Below are positions 23,030 through 34,428 of a DNA stretch of 64,000 nucleotides, piece after piece (position 1 is the first letter of the stretch; every line of letters starts with the position of its first letter). The notes beneath the pieces are model-generated. The model saw only the letters and a list, made by a program, of their open reading frames with translations, made no database searches and was not told the DNA's origin. The position numbers were made by a program, and so were the translations under genes. Source of the DNA: Toxorhynchites rutilus septentrionalis (taxonomy: Eukaryota; Arthropoda; Insecta; Diptera; Culicidae); assembly GCF_029784135.1 (NCBI RefSeq), contig NC_073745.1:314138936-314202935 (forward strand), read 5' to 3'.

Positions 23030-23620
23030 TTTTCTGCTGACATTCAGTAAAAACTGCAGCAGAATTGCATCGAATGCTCGTCAAAGTTTTCAGTGAACAA
23101 ACCCTTGAAATAGTGCTTTGTGTGGTTCAAAATTTCGAAAAAAGGTGTCTTTGACGTGAAACGAAACGAAGAGCGTGGAAAACTCCGAAAACAGTGAACA
23201 GAACTGTTGGTCGAAGATGATACTCTAACTCAGGATAAAAAAATCTGAAAACTCCTACTCTGATCTAACAATTCGAAAATCACTTGAATGCGACCCATGA
23301 AGCCAATTCAATACGTTCGATGGCTATGGTATAAATCCAGAAGTTCGAAAAATTGGGTTTCACATGTGCTGAACGATAGGCAGCAGGAAAACAGGTACAG
23401 AGGGAAGTAATTTCTCGATCTAATTGTGACAGGTGATGAAAAGTGAATTTCGAAAATTCTAAGTGGAATGGATTTATTTCGAAAATTCTGAAATTTTGGG
23501 TTATGTCAGGGTAACCATCAACATGGTACGACCCAATCGCTCTGGATGGAAAACAATGCTCTGTGGGATCAGAAGAGTTTGATCTACTACCGTATACGGC
23601 ATAATGATTGCAACATTTGG
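23030..23620 (+). pseudogene. decayed mariner transposase
   Basis: Translated pieces follow the mariner order: AAELHRMLVKVFSEQTLE near 23055-23115 (N-terminal helix-turn-helix region), then DLIVTGDEK at about 23415-23445 containing the first catalytic Asp and followed by a stop where Trp is normal, then TTQSLWMENNALWDQKS and IYY (23530-23590). Many stops and small indels. Old and inactive; no inverted ends found. Confidence 0.7.
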
Positions 23621-23866
23621 TTATGTGAATGTTTAAAAACATTTAGCTTATTTTTTAGCAAAGCAAAGTTGTTTACTTCTCTACTTACGTCTTAGTTTTG
23701 TTTACTTCTCTACTTATGACTTAGTTTTGGACTTAAAACTAAGTTCATCGTCGATTGAGTTTCTGTTATTTGAAATATCCGTTCCAACACGCTTCCGGAA
23801 CTATCTACAAGTTCTGATAAGTTCGCTTGAGAGCAGTCGTGTGAGAGGGTTGAGATCTAAATGTGG

Positions 23867-24012
23867 AGGCGGTCTGGCGTAGTGGTAACACCCATACCTC
23901 TCACGCAGAGATCACGAGCTCAATTCTCACTCCCGACATTCTTCCAAAAATGGAAGTAAAAGTGACGAACCAGCCGAAATGTGTAGAAAGTCATTATAAT
24001 AGAAAAAAAAAT
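23867..24012 (+). mobile_element. short tRNA-derived SINE
   Basis: GGTCTGGCGTAGTGGTAACA resembles a tRNA A box and CGAGCTCAATTCTCAC a B box, spaced as in a tRNA. A short unique body and an A-rich tail (24001-24010) follow. Different from the other two SINE families here. No clear target-site duplication, so borders are approximate. Confidence 0.55.
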
Positions 24013-24815
24013 CTGGACTGAATGGAATCCACATGTTTTTTGACCACAACGGAAAATGTTCCTCCAACTATCTGTTTCAACAAATTGAGGTTTGTCATGG
24101 AACCCCTTCCTGTTGAAAGACCACGTTTGGCTTAGATCCACATTTCTTCGTGACCCATGGAAGTACAAATTTACTTATAATACCGATGCACTTACGCTTC
24201 TGTGGTCACTTTATCGTCTTCTAGAATAAATACCGAGTCCATTTTTTACCTTCTCATGCTACCAGTTCAAATACCATGACACTGTCCGGATGTATTGAAG
24301 AAACATACTTGGAATAGAATAGAGTTTAATGCAACTAACGTGTATTTTCTTCAAAAAAGTCTGATTTCATATTTGTTTACCTGGAAAACGTTTCAAAAGC
24401 AATTATTTCGATTCGGATGATGAAAACGTGGGAAGCCGTCAACAAAAATCAAGAAAAAAATAGGAAGCTGTCTAAAACAATCACTTGTAAACAGTACCAA
24501 CTAGAATTGATAGGTTTGGCCAGAGCCCTGAAGGACAAACGGCTGGATTGGAGAAAAGGCATGACAAGCTAATTTTACGGCATGACAACACTAGACCACA
24601 TGTTAAGGGTCAATCAAGTATTATCGACTGTCAAAAGTGAACTGGTTCTATGTCGTCCGCTTTAAACCCTCAGATTAATAATACATACATGACCTTATGA
24701 AGAAATCAATAATTGGATTGATAACTGGATCGCTTTCAAATAACAAGACTTCTACCAGCGTGGTGCTGGTGTATTGCCTAGAAGATGGGCCAAGGTTTGA
24801 TCTTGATTTTATATA
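24013..24815. other. no gene seen
   Basis: No reading frame or repeat end could be supported apart from short chance frames. Confidence 0.35.
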
Positions 24816-25681
24816 CACCGTATCCAATTTATTCTCATACACTTTTGTATCTCGCCGTAGAGGTGATGCAGCAGCGCATTCACTATTTTTGTATTAGTGT
24901 AATCTCGCACTATGTTTACACAATACATTGATGGATCTGTTTGATTATTTCTATTCAATGTCCAAAGTTTAGCAACGATGAAAAACGTTCGTGCCGTGAT
25001 AAAAAAAATAGAAGGAGTGCGTCCGAGTGCTTTTTCCATACGTTTGAAAAACCTGGGAGTGAAGCGTGATTTTGTTTATCGAACCATTAGGAGGAACCGT
25101 GAGACCTACTCGTTGGATGAATAACCGGCAGAAGACGTTTAGCATGATCGCCGTGACGCGAATTCGACGAAAATCACAACGCACCGTATTTAAAATGATC
25201 GCTGATCTCAATGTGCCGAAATCGACAATGCACAATGTGCACAATGCAATATGCACAACGCTTTACATTACTGCGAAATTGCGGAATATCGTTAAGTCAA
25301 GCATGGGAAGATTATACGAGAATGATCATTACGTGTTTCAGCAGGACAGAGCGCCCTCTCATACTACGAAATTGGTGCAGTACAGTTCACTTGATCTAAA
25401 CCCCATTGGAATACATGCTGTCGAAGGTAAACAAAATGTGTCTACTCTGACTCAAATTAAGACCGTGAGGCCGCGAAAATTCGGACGAAATGCCGATGGA
25501 AGATGTGCGTGTCGCCTGCGACGAGTTTAAAAACGTTTGAAGCTGGTCAAAAAAGTTGAAGACAGTGTTATTCCGAAACATATGCTGTAAATTATCAACA
25601 AAATGTTTGATTTAAAATAACAACCAATACATTTTGAATATCTTATGTTTGAATTCGTATGAGAATATATTGAACACGGTG
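24816..25681 (+). mobile_element. Tc1/mariner-superfamily transposon, defective
   Basis: Inverted ends: CACCGTATCCAATTTATTCT at the left matches the reverse complement of AGAATATATTGAACACGGTG at the right, with about four mismatches over 26 bases, and TA on both sides. The element is about 870 bases, short for an autonomous copy. Confidence 0.8.
24979..25587 (+). pseudogene. Tc1-like transposase remnant
   Basis: Starts MKNVRAVIKKIEGVRPSAFS, a helix-turn-helix-like N-terminus, running to an early stop in 25100-25110. Later frames give HYVFQQDRAPSHTTKLVQ (second catalytic Asp, near 25330-25385) and SLDLNPI (near 25390-25410), the motif normally written SPDLNP, then a C-terminal tail to about 25587. 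The region bearing the first catalytic Asp appears lost or scrambled between about 25150 and 25300. Inactive. Confidence 0.75.
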
Positions 25682-25897
25682 TAAACCAATGAATTATTTA
25701 TTTTTTTTCGTCAACTCTCTATTTTAGGAGAGAAAAAGGTCGGTTTGAAGCTCAAGCTCGATACAGTGGTTGTTCGATTTGAGCAAAAATTCATCCACAA
25801 TCATAGCCATGTTTTGACGTAGGACTACGTTTACCCGGGAGATATAGGGGGTAACATGGAAGTCTAGGCACTGGACATGTATGAAATAATGAATAAA

Positions 25898-27890
25898 ACG
25901 GTCAAAAATCTTTTCTCGTGTTACCTTACATTTTAGAGGCACTGAAGGGTGTCTTCAGAAAAGTTGTTTAAAATGTTGATCCGGATAATTTGACGGTTTC
26001 ATTTAAATTTTTACTAAGTTACAGTAAAAATTTAAAAAAAAATATTTTTATACTTACGAGATAGTTGAGTTATTTTTTCAGCAACATTGTAGAGCAATAA
26101 ATTTCATGAAATTTTGTTGAAGATACATAATATCTATCTATCAGTCCTTCAGAGATATAACTGTTTTTCTAGAGAGACTACCTCAAAACTAGTTTTTTAA
26201 CTCAAGTTATACCTAAATTACATTATATAAACTCAATATGTTCCACAAAGTTTTAGATAACATGAAAATACATAACTCTGCTGAAGATACAATTAGTGTT
26301 AAATGACACCATTGCGATGTACAGTGGTTACAAAGCAAAAATATGTCACTTTTATTCATTAAATTATTCAAAAATGTTCACGTATGTGCATCAATACTCA
26401 ACGTCAATTTGTTCGTCAGAGTTTGAAGTATATGGCTAACTACTTTTCGAACACGGGAACTCTCGGGAACATCACTTTTCATACCAATTTTTACAGCGCA
26501 ATTTACTCTGTTTTCTTCATACTTTATCTTCTATTGATTTTTATTTGCATCATATGAATTTATAAATCAATTTTTGATTCTATCTCGCTATCAGCTACAA
26601 ATATGAGTGATTTTGCAGTAGTTTTATTGCAGTGGGTGATAGCAATCAGATCTTTTTCGATTTTCGTTTTCGCAGGCTGCTTATCGGAGGGTCGGATGTC
26701 ACAAGCAATCTTACAAAAAACATCCTGATTGCTGGCCTCTCTGCAAGTTGAATTTTGGAGGTTTCGAATGTGTTCATACGCCTTTTCAAGGTATGTGTGA
26801 TTTTTCTCAGAATTTTAGCAGCGTTGCGCGGTACAAAAAATATATATTAAAAAAAAAAATTGGTATTTTTTGGACTTTGAGTCTCAGTACTGGTTTAGTT
26901 CACAAATATCAAAAAACACATACGAACATATTTAAATATAAATAAAACCAATACTCAGTCTCAAAATTCTAATAAAATTATCAAAAATGTTATATAAATA
27001 TATTTTTTTTTTTGATCGCGCAACACTGCTAAAATTCTGATAAAAAAATCACACATATCTAGAAAAGGCGTATAAATATATTCTAAACCTCCAAAATTGA
27101 ACGTGCTAATAAGTAACGAAAATCAAAGAAGGTCTAATTTCTATCACCAACTGCAATAAAACTACTGCAACATCACTCAAATTTGAGCTCTGATAGCGAG
27201 ATAGAATCAAAAATTGATTTATAAATTCATATGATACAAATAAACATCAATAGTAGATAAAGTATGAAGAAAACAGAGTAAATTGCGCTGTAAAAATTGG
27301 TATGAAAAGTGATGTTCCTGAGAGTTCCCGAGTCCGAAAAGTAGTTAGTCATATACTTCAAACTCTGACGAACAAAATGACGTTGAGTATTGATGCACAT
27401 ACGTGAACATTTTTGAATAATTTAATGAATAAAAGTGACATATTTTTGCTTTGTAACCACTGTACATCGCAATGGTGTCATTTAACACTAATTGTGTCTT
27501 CAGCAAAGTTCTGTATTTTCATGTTATCTAAAACTTTGTGGAACATGTTGAGTTGATATAATGTAATTTAGGTATAACTTAAGTTGTAAAACTAGTTTTG
27601 AGATAGTCTCCCTAGAAAAACAGTTATATCTCTGAAGGACTGATAGTTAGATATTATGCATCTTCAGCAAAGTTTAATGAAATTTATAGCTCTACAATAT
27701 TGCTGAATATATAACTCATACTCAAACATAACTCAACTATCTCTTAAGTATAAAAAGTTAGTTTTTTTCAATATTTACTGTAACATAGTAAGAGTTTGAA
27801 TGAAACCGTCAAATTATCCGAATCAACATTTTGAACAACTTTTCTAAAGACACCCAGCCTCTAAAATGTAAAAAAAGATTTTTGACCGTC
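25898..27890. repeat. long foldback element, ~0.9-kb arms
   Basis: The ends ACGGTCAAAAATCTTTTCTC (25898) and AAAAAGATTTTTGACCGT (to 27889) are inverted, and the arms pair along almost their entire length, for example CTTTACAAGG-type blocks, the TGCGATGTACAGTGGTTACA block (26313) and the GGAGGTTTCGAATGTG block (26757). The spacer at about 26870-26990 is A/T-rich. No coding capacity. Confidence 0.8.
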
Positions 27891-28831
27891 TTTTTTCAGA
27901 ACGGCCGCACTGTGCAACGGTCCGTTCCACTCACACTACAAAATGTTAAACTATTTCCATATTTCACCAAATCAATTTGGTTATTTTCGTAAATGGTTCC
28001 CAACGAATCGCTTATTAAATTGCATAAGAATAAATAGTTTTCTGAATAGCATTTTCGTTTCCGTTTTGTCCAACAAATCGAAAAGATATTGATAGATGCC
28101 AAACATATTAATTTACACCCATCCGAATTGCGGTTAAAACAGTAATCGAATAGTTGTTATTACTATTGAAACAAGTGAAAGAATCCGTTTTTCGAAAAAG
28201 TACTACGAAAGACAACTTTTTTTCTCTTAACCAGACAATCTAAATTTCACTCGAGGCAACTCTGCAGCTAACAACCCACTACTCTGACAGTACTATTATA
28301 TTAATCAGCTTCAGAAACAGCCATATTGTTTTGTTCACATTTGCATCCTCCGTTCGAAGAATCTTTCAATGTTGCTCATATCAAGATAAACCGTTTTGTT
28401 TTCGTTTAAAAAGACTCGTAACTTACAATAAGCGGTTGTGTGCAAGAACCTGATCTCAACTATTCATCCAAAACAGTTGGAAAGGCAGCGTCAGCAGATC
28501 AATTCAAGCCTACATAACCTCTGGCTATATTTCGGATCGGGTTTCCTCTTCATGACCAGAACCAAATCCCATCATGTGACAATTTTAAATTATTCGCTAA
28601 ACATTTTCCAAAATGAAAAAAAGATGGAAAAACAAACAAAGGAAATGCAGCTTTTTACATTGTCAAATTTGTCCAACGCCGGTATATCATCATCCTGCTA
28701 GCGTTCAGTGTAAATAAATATCACTATAAGTACAAACATGTAACAGGCTAAACATTTTAGCAATAATAATTATCCTTGAAGCTGATTCAAATTATATGAT
28801 ATTTTTCTTGCAAACTTAACTCTGTTCGTAA
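27891..28831. other. no gene seen
   Basis: AT-rich sequence between two mobile elements; the reading frames are short and without recognisable motifs. Confidence 0.35.
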
Positions 28832-28889
28832 TACCGTTCTGATTCATTTCTGACACTTTGTTCAAATATCTTGAAATGCTTGATACACT

Positions 28890-29387
28890 TTTTTTTTATT
28901 TATCCCTTTTGCTTATTTTAGGCTCATTGGCATTTTAGCTGTAACAGAGCCGAATTTTAATCGTGTACATGTCACATATTTATCATATCTATAATTAGCA
29001 CATTACACAGTTGCCATTTTTCGGCGTTAGAGTATTCCCTTCTATACCATTGCAAATGGTACAAATTTACACAGTAGCCATTTAGGCGTAAGAGTTTTCT
29101 ATCTGTTCTTCCATTATCCAGTTAAGACTGGACAGCGGAGACAGTCGTTGATCCATTGTTGAGTTATTTATAGAACAGCAGCCCGATGTTTCTTGCAGAG
29201 CAGAGCAGTTGTATGGATGAATCGATCTTATTTCGACCGTGGATCGATCTCCATCGCTGATGATTGTTGCGTGGACGTAGTTATTCTGTAACAACACAAA
29301 GATGGTCAATGGGGGCCCTGAGTTTTGAACTCACGATCGATCGCTTACTAAGCGAACGCGCAACCAATGTGGCTACGGAGACCCCCT
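28890..29387 (-). mobile_element. tRNA-derived SINE, ~500 bp
   Basis: Read on the minus strand: head GGGGGTCTCCGTAGCCACAT with A box, B box GTGAGTTCAAAACTCAG, a body of about 400 bases and a 3' end AAACAAAAGGGATAAATAAA-like. Flanked by the perfect 11-bp duplication CTTGATACACT (28879-28889 and 29388-29398). Nearly full match to 50337-50828. Confidence 0.85.
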
Positions 29388-29859
29388 CTTGATACACTGA
29401 TGATCTATATATATATAAATCTCGTTTCACGGTGTTTGTTGCCGAACTCCTCCGAAACGGCTCGACCGATTTTGATGAAATTATACTCAAAATACTTGGT
29501 AGGTATGAGAATAGGTTGTAAACTATATATGATACCGGTAGGATACCGTTAACCATACATTTAATACCGAATAGGGTGGCTCTATGCAGAAAAAAAGATC
29601 TGAATATTTTTTTTTCAAAAATTTGACTTCATACCATACATATCACCTTAAATTTTGACCCCAATTCCCTATTTTTAATTGCGATTTTATTATTTTTGTA
29701 TCAAAAATATTCTAATAATTTAACCGTTGTTCGTTTTTTCAACAGAACGAATTTATTTAAGTTGTTCAATGACTGATGGCGTAACGCCCGCTTCATTGAA
29801 CATCCATCTACAAGTACACAAGTAACATCAATTCAGCTAAAGCAAGGAGCATCTCCGAC

Positions 29860-30640
29860 GAGCTGGAAGCCTTTTTGAATGAGCACAATGAATTATCGAA
29901 ATTCAAATCACATTTGCTCGGATTACAAAATAACAATCACGCTATTGCCATCAACCCTGATAAAACATCAGCTGGAGAGCACGTGTGTAGATCCAAAGCA
30001 CAAGCGCTGCTGGAATCATGATAGCACGGTGACACGAGAAATTTAATGCGAAGAAAAAACAATAATCTGGAATTCATCGTTGACACACACCGTTCATACG
30101 ACCCTCGCTATGTTCTTCTTCAATGGCACTAACGTTCCCAAGGTTTGCCTTCTCAACGTAGTACTACTTGCGTCATTTTTATTAGTAAATAGTTGAGATT
30201 TCTATGACGAACAATACTCCTTGAATATATTCTGGAGTGGCAAGCTCAAGAATACGCGTGACTACAGTGCAAGTCAGAAGGGTTTCTTTAACGAAAAATC
30301 TCTTGCATAAACATTAGACCAACGAGACCCCGTCACAGATACTAAATTCATTATGAACATCATTTCTCATTTTGATTTAATATTTATGAACATGCGACGA
30401 AATAAACAGAGGGCGCGCTCGAAGGATTTTTATGTTTATCATATGGTGATTTGACATGGTCAAGAAACGCCAATTCAAGATATCGTAAGCTGTGCCAACA
30501 ATTTATGGTCGACATACACGCGAAGGTAGAGATTGAACGACTGCAATTCTTACTACACAATCAACAAAAGCGGTGCGAGGAATAATACATTCATTTGCGA
30601 GACACTATCATGAGCAACGCCGACACAGCTTTAGTTATAG
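29860..30640 (+). pseudogene. Helitron-like N-terminal/Rep domain remnant
   Basis: In shifting frames the translation follows the Helitron protein: AIAINPDKTSAGEH near 29945-29985, NNNLEFIVDTHRSYDPRY near 30060-30110 (the NLEFIV-THRSYD block ahead of the Helitron-like N domain), then after a SINE insertion LCQQFMVDIHAKVEIERLQF near 30490-30550 and YIHLRDTI near 30585-30608, the most conserved Helitron_like_N signature. Stops (one directly before YIHLRD) and frameshifts leave it inactive. The HUH nickase and helicase portions are not seen. Confidence 0.8.
30112..30300 (-). mobile_element. Feilai-type SINE, 5' truncated
   Basis: Starts (plus strand) with CTTCTTCAATGGCACTAACG and matches the body of the SINE at 12354-12632 in reverse, ending near ACGAAAAATC. 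The tRNA-like head is missing. It sits in the Helitron Rep remnant. Confidence 0.75.
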
Positions 30641-32278
30641 CCAGGCCAAAGCGCAATGCATTGTCATGACATTGCGCGTGTGTTCAAACACAAAATGAAG
30701 TTCGATCGTATTCGTCCCCACATATTGTTGGTTGTATTCTGTTGAATGGAAAAAGCGCAATTTTGCATTCTGTTCAAGCTCAAGTCCAATCGAGTTGAGT
30801 AAATGTGACAACCTTGCCACGCAATTCGACGTAAACAACATTGGTCTCCATGTTCCATTTCTATGAAGCAAAAATAGTAATGGTTTTTCGGGTGGAATAA
30901 ACACGCAAAATTTAGCATTCAAACACATTCAAAACAAATTTAGCATCCAAACGAAATCGAATAATAATTTTCATTCAAATTTCAACAATTTAGAATTATT
31001 TCCGGAATTATGCCGATCAGATAGAGAGTAAATTGAACCACAAATACGGATAACTTATTTTGACCATTGTTTCGCGACAAGGCGAACGAATTTAAGAGTG
31101 TAAAAGTCGATTTCGATCGAATTGTAAAATCCGATCACTCACATGCATATATGAATATTGAGTTCTACAAATCGGTGAAGAGTAATAAAAACATCCATGA
31201 ATAAAGGAAGCAATATGGCTGTGTTTCAAACTTAGATTACCGATGTTAATACTCCTCGATTGAATGCCAACGATAAAATAACGCGATTCCAAACAGGCGG
31301 ATTAGTCAGCTCCATTGAAGTTAGCTGGCGTATCGCTGTTTTCCAATTTATGAACGAGACCAAGCTGTTATAAACTAAGCCATGTTGAAAATCACATGCA
31401 CGGAGACAGCAAAAAATATTGATTTTCTATATTTCATTTTTTCTACTTTACGACAAACTTATATTACTTTTTTCAGTTGACGTTTAACTTTTAAGAGATC
31501 AAACGTGTCAGTTACGTTAATGAAATACACCAAGAAACATCATATAACCTTTCGTTCAAATCATTTAATTCGTTTTTTTATCGGTCACATTCGATTTATT
31601 TTAAAGATCGTTAAAATATTCAAACACACTTACAATACATTAGTGTGTTTTATTAAACACCCAAAATATTCACTAGAAATAATTTATTTGGCAGAACAAC
31701 GTTTGCCTGGTCAGCTAGTATAACTATAAAATTAATATCACAATTGCTTCTTTAGAGTAATCCCTTGGTTTCACTATCATTCCATATGAGAACTACATTT
31801 GAATTATAACTCAATCGGTGAAAATCTGACAACACTACTCATTATCGTGTTTGACGTTTGCTTAGCGTGAGCACGTAGAATTTAACCGTTCATAAATATT
31901 TAAATTTCTCCCGTGTTTCATCAGTTCTCATAATCGTTAACAGTTTACTGTGATTGCTTGGTAAGTGTTTCGCAGATGGCTATATAATATAATCGAGTGT
32001 AATGTAATTTTCGTCCAAAAAAGAACAAAATAAAGTGTCCGAAATTTGAATTCAATCTGTTCGAAATTTGATTTAATGTCCGAAGTTTGATTCTTGTTCG
32101 CTTCATTTGAAAAGCATTTTATTCGATGATTTTTTTATGTTTTCAATCAAATAGGTACCAAAGTAGAATATTGAACTAATTTATTAAAAAAATCAACCAA
32201 ATAATGCCTGTGCATAAAGTTTAGATCTGTTTTCTGCATCATGTGCCTTAAGCGCCCGAAATATTATCCAGAACGGTA

Positions 32279-33040
32279 TGTACTGTTAATCGATACTGGG
32301 CATCGAAGTAACATTCGAATGTATAATAATATGTTTACACCACTCACGGTCTTCGTATGTCATCCTTATTCCCAATTTTTAAAACCATATTCTTTCTGAG
32401 ATTGAAAAGGTTAAGAATGTTTTTGGGCTGCTCACATGGTTCACATTCGACATAGTGTTTTGAAATAAACGATCAATATTGATGACAATGAATGTGTAAA
32501 CCAGTTAAAGGTTGAAGCCATGGATCAGTGTAAGGACAATATCTTATGAATAAGATCTAATATCTTTGGGATTTTATTGAAAAATAATGTTGTGGGTATC
32601 ATCACTGTCCTAGATTGACCATTATTTTTACCGTCTCATTGCTCAATACACTAACGTTGAATAAATGAAATATGAATAAAATAAATAAATTTTCGTCGTC
32701 TTGAGCCCAGCGTCGAGTACAGTATAGGTTTTATGGAAGCAAGACATTAAATGAACGTTTCATTGTTTAAATTAATATAGAACTGTTTTTAGTATTTTAT
32801 ATATTTCATACTAAAACTCTGATGAGGTGAATACATTTTGGTTCTCTTACTACTGTTTGGGATTTCAATGTTTGAATTGTTTTTTTCGAATCAGTATAAT
32901 TCTAGAGTCTTCTTCCGTCTTTTTGAAATATATCCATCATTCATGAGTGCTTCTCAAAAATTCCAGATGGTTTCCCAATTTTTCACAACTTTTCCGGAAA
33001 CAAATCCGCACCTCCCCAACCTCTCGCCTTGACATGAAAA
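32279..33040. other. upstream region, no gene seen
   Basis: No repeat ends or coding frames supported. It leads into the promoter of the 33157-33780 gene. Confidence 0.4.
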
Positions 33041-33049
33041 CTTCACCAG

Positions 33050-33086
33050 TTAAAAGGCAGTCATATTCTCTCCCGACACTCATTCA
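33050..33086 (+). promoter_or_regulatory. probable core promoter
   Basis: TTAAAAG at 33050-33056 lies 32 bases before the A of the initiator TCATTC (33080-33085). The leader to the ATG at 33157 would be about 75 bases. Confidence 0.45.
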
Positions 33087-33156
33087 GGTTCTGTCGGTTG
33101 CGAGGTTAAATTCATCGCTTGTTTGTTCGATCAAGTTTTGCCAAATTTTCTCCATA

Positions 33157-33780
33157 ATGGTAGTGTTCAAGTTCAGTGATGGGCTGTGTTTTGTAGCGTT
33201 TCTACTGATTAGTTCCAGCGTGGTGAAAGGATCCGCTGAAAACCCGTTTCAGAATTCGGCACATAAAGCGGAAGGTGTGTTTGTGGTAACACCCGAAAAT
33301 GCCCAACAATCAGCATTGCCAACGCCCACCAAACAGCACCTTTCACCGGCCGAAATTCGCCAGCTGCAGGAATCCTTTGGCAATCTGGGACGACACAAGA
33401 GTGACGGAAAGAGTACACGCGAGGCCCGGGAGATGAATGAAAGCCCATACTCTGATGCTGAAGGACGAGATGCCGATCCGTTGAACCCACACCAACTTCG
33501 TGTCCCTGAGCTGGTCAACATGCTGTACACATTGAACTTCACCAGTGCCGATCTGTTGAAATTTGATTCCCTTCGCGCGGGGTATGATCCGCAAGTTCAA
33601 TTCGATAATTATCAGCCAATGTGGAATAAGAGTTTAAAGAAAATTGAAAGATTTGCCGTATTATCCGGTGAGCTGTACTCCCTCTACCAGGACATACAGG
33701 CACTCTCTGTGAGCAATGTCGAGGTCCTGTTGAAACTGGTCGAGAATTCCAACAAAAACTACGTGGGCTATTTTAACTAG
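33157..33780 (+). CDS. secreted orphan protein, 207 aa
   Basis: No family recognised. I start at 33157 rather than an upstream in-frame ATG at 32947, because MVVFKFSDGLCFVAFLLISS gives a signal peptide (cleavage near VVKG|SAEN), has A at -3 and follows a promoter-like TATA/initiator pair. The mature protein has a Ser/Arg/Glu-rich disordered N-terminal half (SPAEIRQLQESFGNLGRHKS, SYSDAEGRDADPLNP-like) and a helical C-terminal half from about residue 115 (LVNMLYTLNFTSADLLKFDS; IERFAVLSGELYSLYQDIQA) ending NKNYVGYFN. N-glycosylation sites at NFTS and NKS. No Cys in the mature part. AATAAA at 33817-33822. The next gene begins 218 bases after the stop in the same direction. Confidence 0.78.
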   Translation: MVVFKFSDGLCFVAFLLISSSVVKGSAENPFQNSAHKAEGVFVVTPENAQQSALPTPTKQHLSPAEIRQLQESFGNLGRHKSDGKSTREAREMNESPYSDAEGRDADPLNPHQLRVPELVNMLYTLNFTSADLLKFDSLRAGYDPQVQFDNYQPMWNKSLKKIERFAVLSGELYSLYQDIQALSVSNVEVLLKLVENSNKNYVGYFN

Positions 33781-33816
33781 AGTGATACTTACACTAATAC
33801 ATACAGTCGGTATAAA

Positions 33817-33822
33817 AATAAA
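33817..33822 (+). terminator. poly(A) signal
   Basis: AATAAA 36 bases after the stop codon of the 33157-33780 gene, before the next gene starts. Confidence 0.7.
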
Positions 33823-33998
33823 CTATAATGAAACAGTTGTGTTTTCTTTCACTCCGAATGCTCCTCCCAAAAAAAATCGAAACATAATCAATGTCAGGGT
33901 GAAAGGTGAAGAAACTTTCGAAACAAGGATCATGTCTTTATTTGAGTGTGACGACGGTGGTTTGCGACGAGTTGCATCCCAACCCTCAACGAGACAAC

Positions 33999-34415
33999 AT
34001 GAAGCTTACGATTGTTCTGATCTGTGCTATCGCTGCCGCTCTGCCGAAGGGAACCAAAACCCAGGTGACTTACATTGGCGAGATCGCAATCGATTCACCG
34101 GTGGCTTGGTATCCGGTGGTGGCCGACATGATCGTTGGTTATTACAGTCATATCGTGGATCGGTTGATCCAGGAGTATCGGGTGGTCAAGTGGCGGCTCG
34201 AGCGACAGAACGAGTTGCTGTGTAAGTTCCCACCGTTTTACGGCAGCGTTGGGGTGTATTACGATGGTGATCATCTGCGGTCGATACTGTCCAAGAGTAA
34301 GAGTTTCGAGGGTGGAAGGAACTTCAACTACACGGTGCCCCAGCCGAAGGAAGCCGGAGAGGTGGTGGATACGGTCAAGGCGATGATGGATAATTTGAAA
34401 TTTATTAACAATTGA
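33999..34415 (+). CDS. secreted orphan protein, 138 aa
   Basis: No family recognised. The longer in-frame start at 33906 is passed over since MKLTIVLICAIAAALPKG at 33999 begins a signal peptide and has A at -3 (ACAACATGAAG). The mature part is rich in Tyr, Trp and Val with a long amphipathic helix (DMIVGYYSHIVDRLIQEYRVVKWRLERQNEL, quoted only in outline: residues about 38-68), one Cys, then FPPFYGSVGVYYDGDHL and a second helix near the C-terminus (VVDTVKAMMDNLKFINN). Tandem AATAAA sites at 34419-34428 start four bases after the stop, so the 3' UTR is minimal. Lies 218 bases after the preceding gene in the same direction, with a poly(A) signal between, so separate transcripts are likely. Confidence 0.78.
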   Translation: MKLTIVLICAIAAALPKGTKTQVTYIGEIAIDSPVAWYPVVADMIVGYYSHIVDRLIQEYRVVKWRLERQNELLCKFPPFYGSVGVYYDGDHLRSILSKSKSFEGGRNFNYTVPQPKEAGEVVDTVKAMMDNLKFINN

Positions 34416-34418
34416 CAG

Positions 34419-34428
34419 AATAAATAAA
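34419..34428 (+). terminator. tandem poly(A) signals
   Basis: Overlapping AATAAATAAA starts four bases after the stop codon. Confidence 0.75.

Larger units (their letters stand above)
29404..31718 (+). mobile_element. Helitron with decayed Rep gene
   Basis: Starts TCTATATATATATAAATCTC and ends GTTTGCCTGGTCAGCTAG, inserted between A (29403) and T (31719), as Helitrons do. The sister MITE at 22073-22538 gives the uninterrupted site. The inside holds a broken Rep-type reading frame and a Feilai SINE fragment. At 2.3 kb it is far shorter than an autonomous Helitron and shows no helicase region. Confidence 0.88.
28832..32278. mobile_element. MITE copy carrying a SINE and a Helitron
   Basis: Sister of the MITE at 22073-22538: same TACCGTTCTGATTCAT and inverted AGAACGGTA ends with TA flanks. 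The element is broken twice: by a SINE at 28890-29387 and by a Helitron at 29404-31718. It also keeps a segment (about 31783-31920) that the intact sister lacks. Confidence 0.85.

Noticed and set aside
32947..33156. In-frame N-terminal extension of the 33157 gene
   Set aside because: It would bury the signal peptide and start before the TATA/initiator pair.
33782..34225. 147-codon plus-strand frame overlapping the 33999 gene
   Set aside because: Different frame, no signal peptide, low-complexity R/G-rich end; a shadow.
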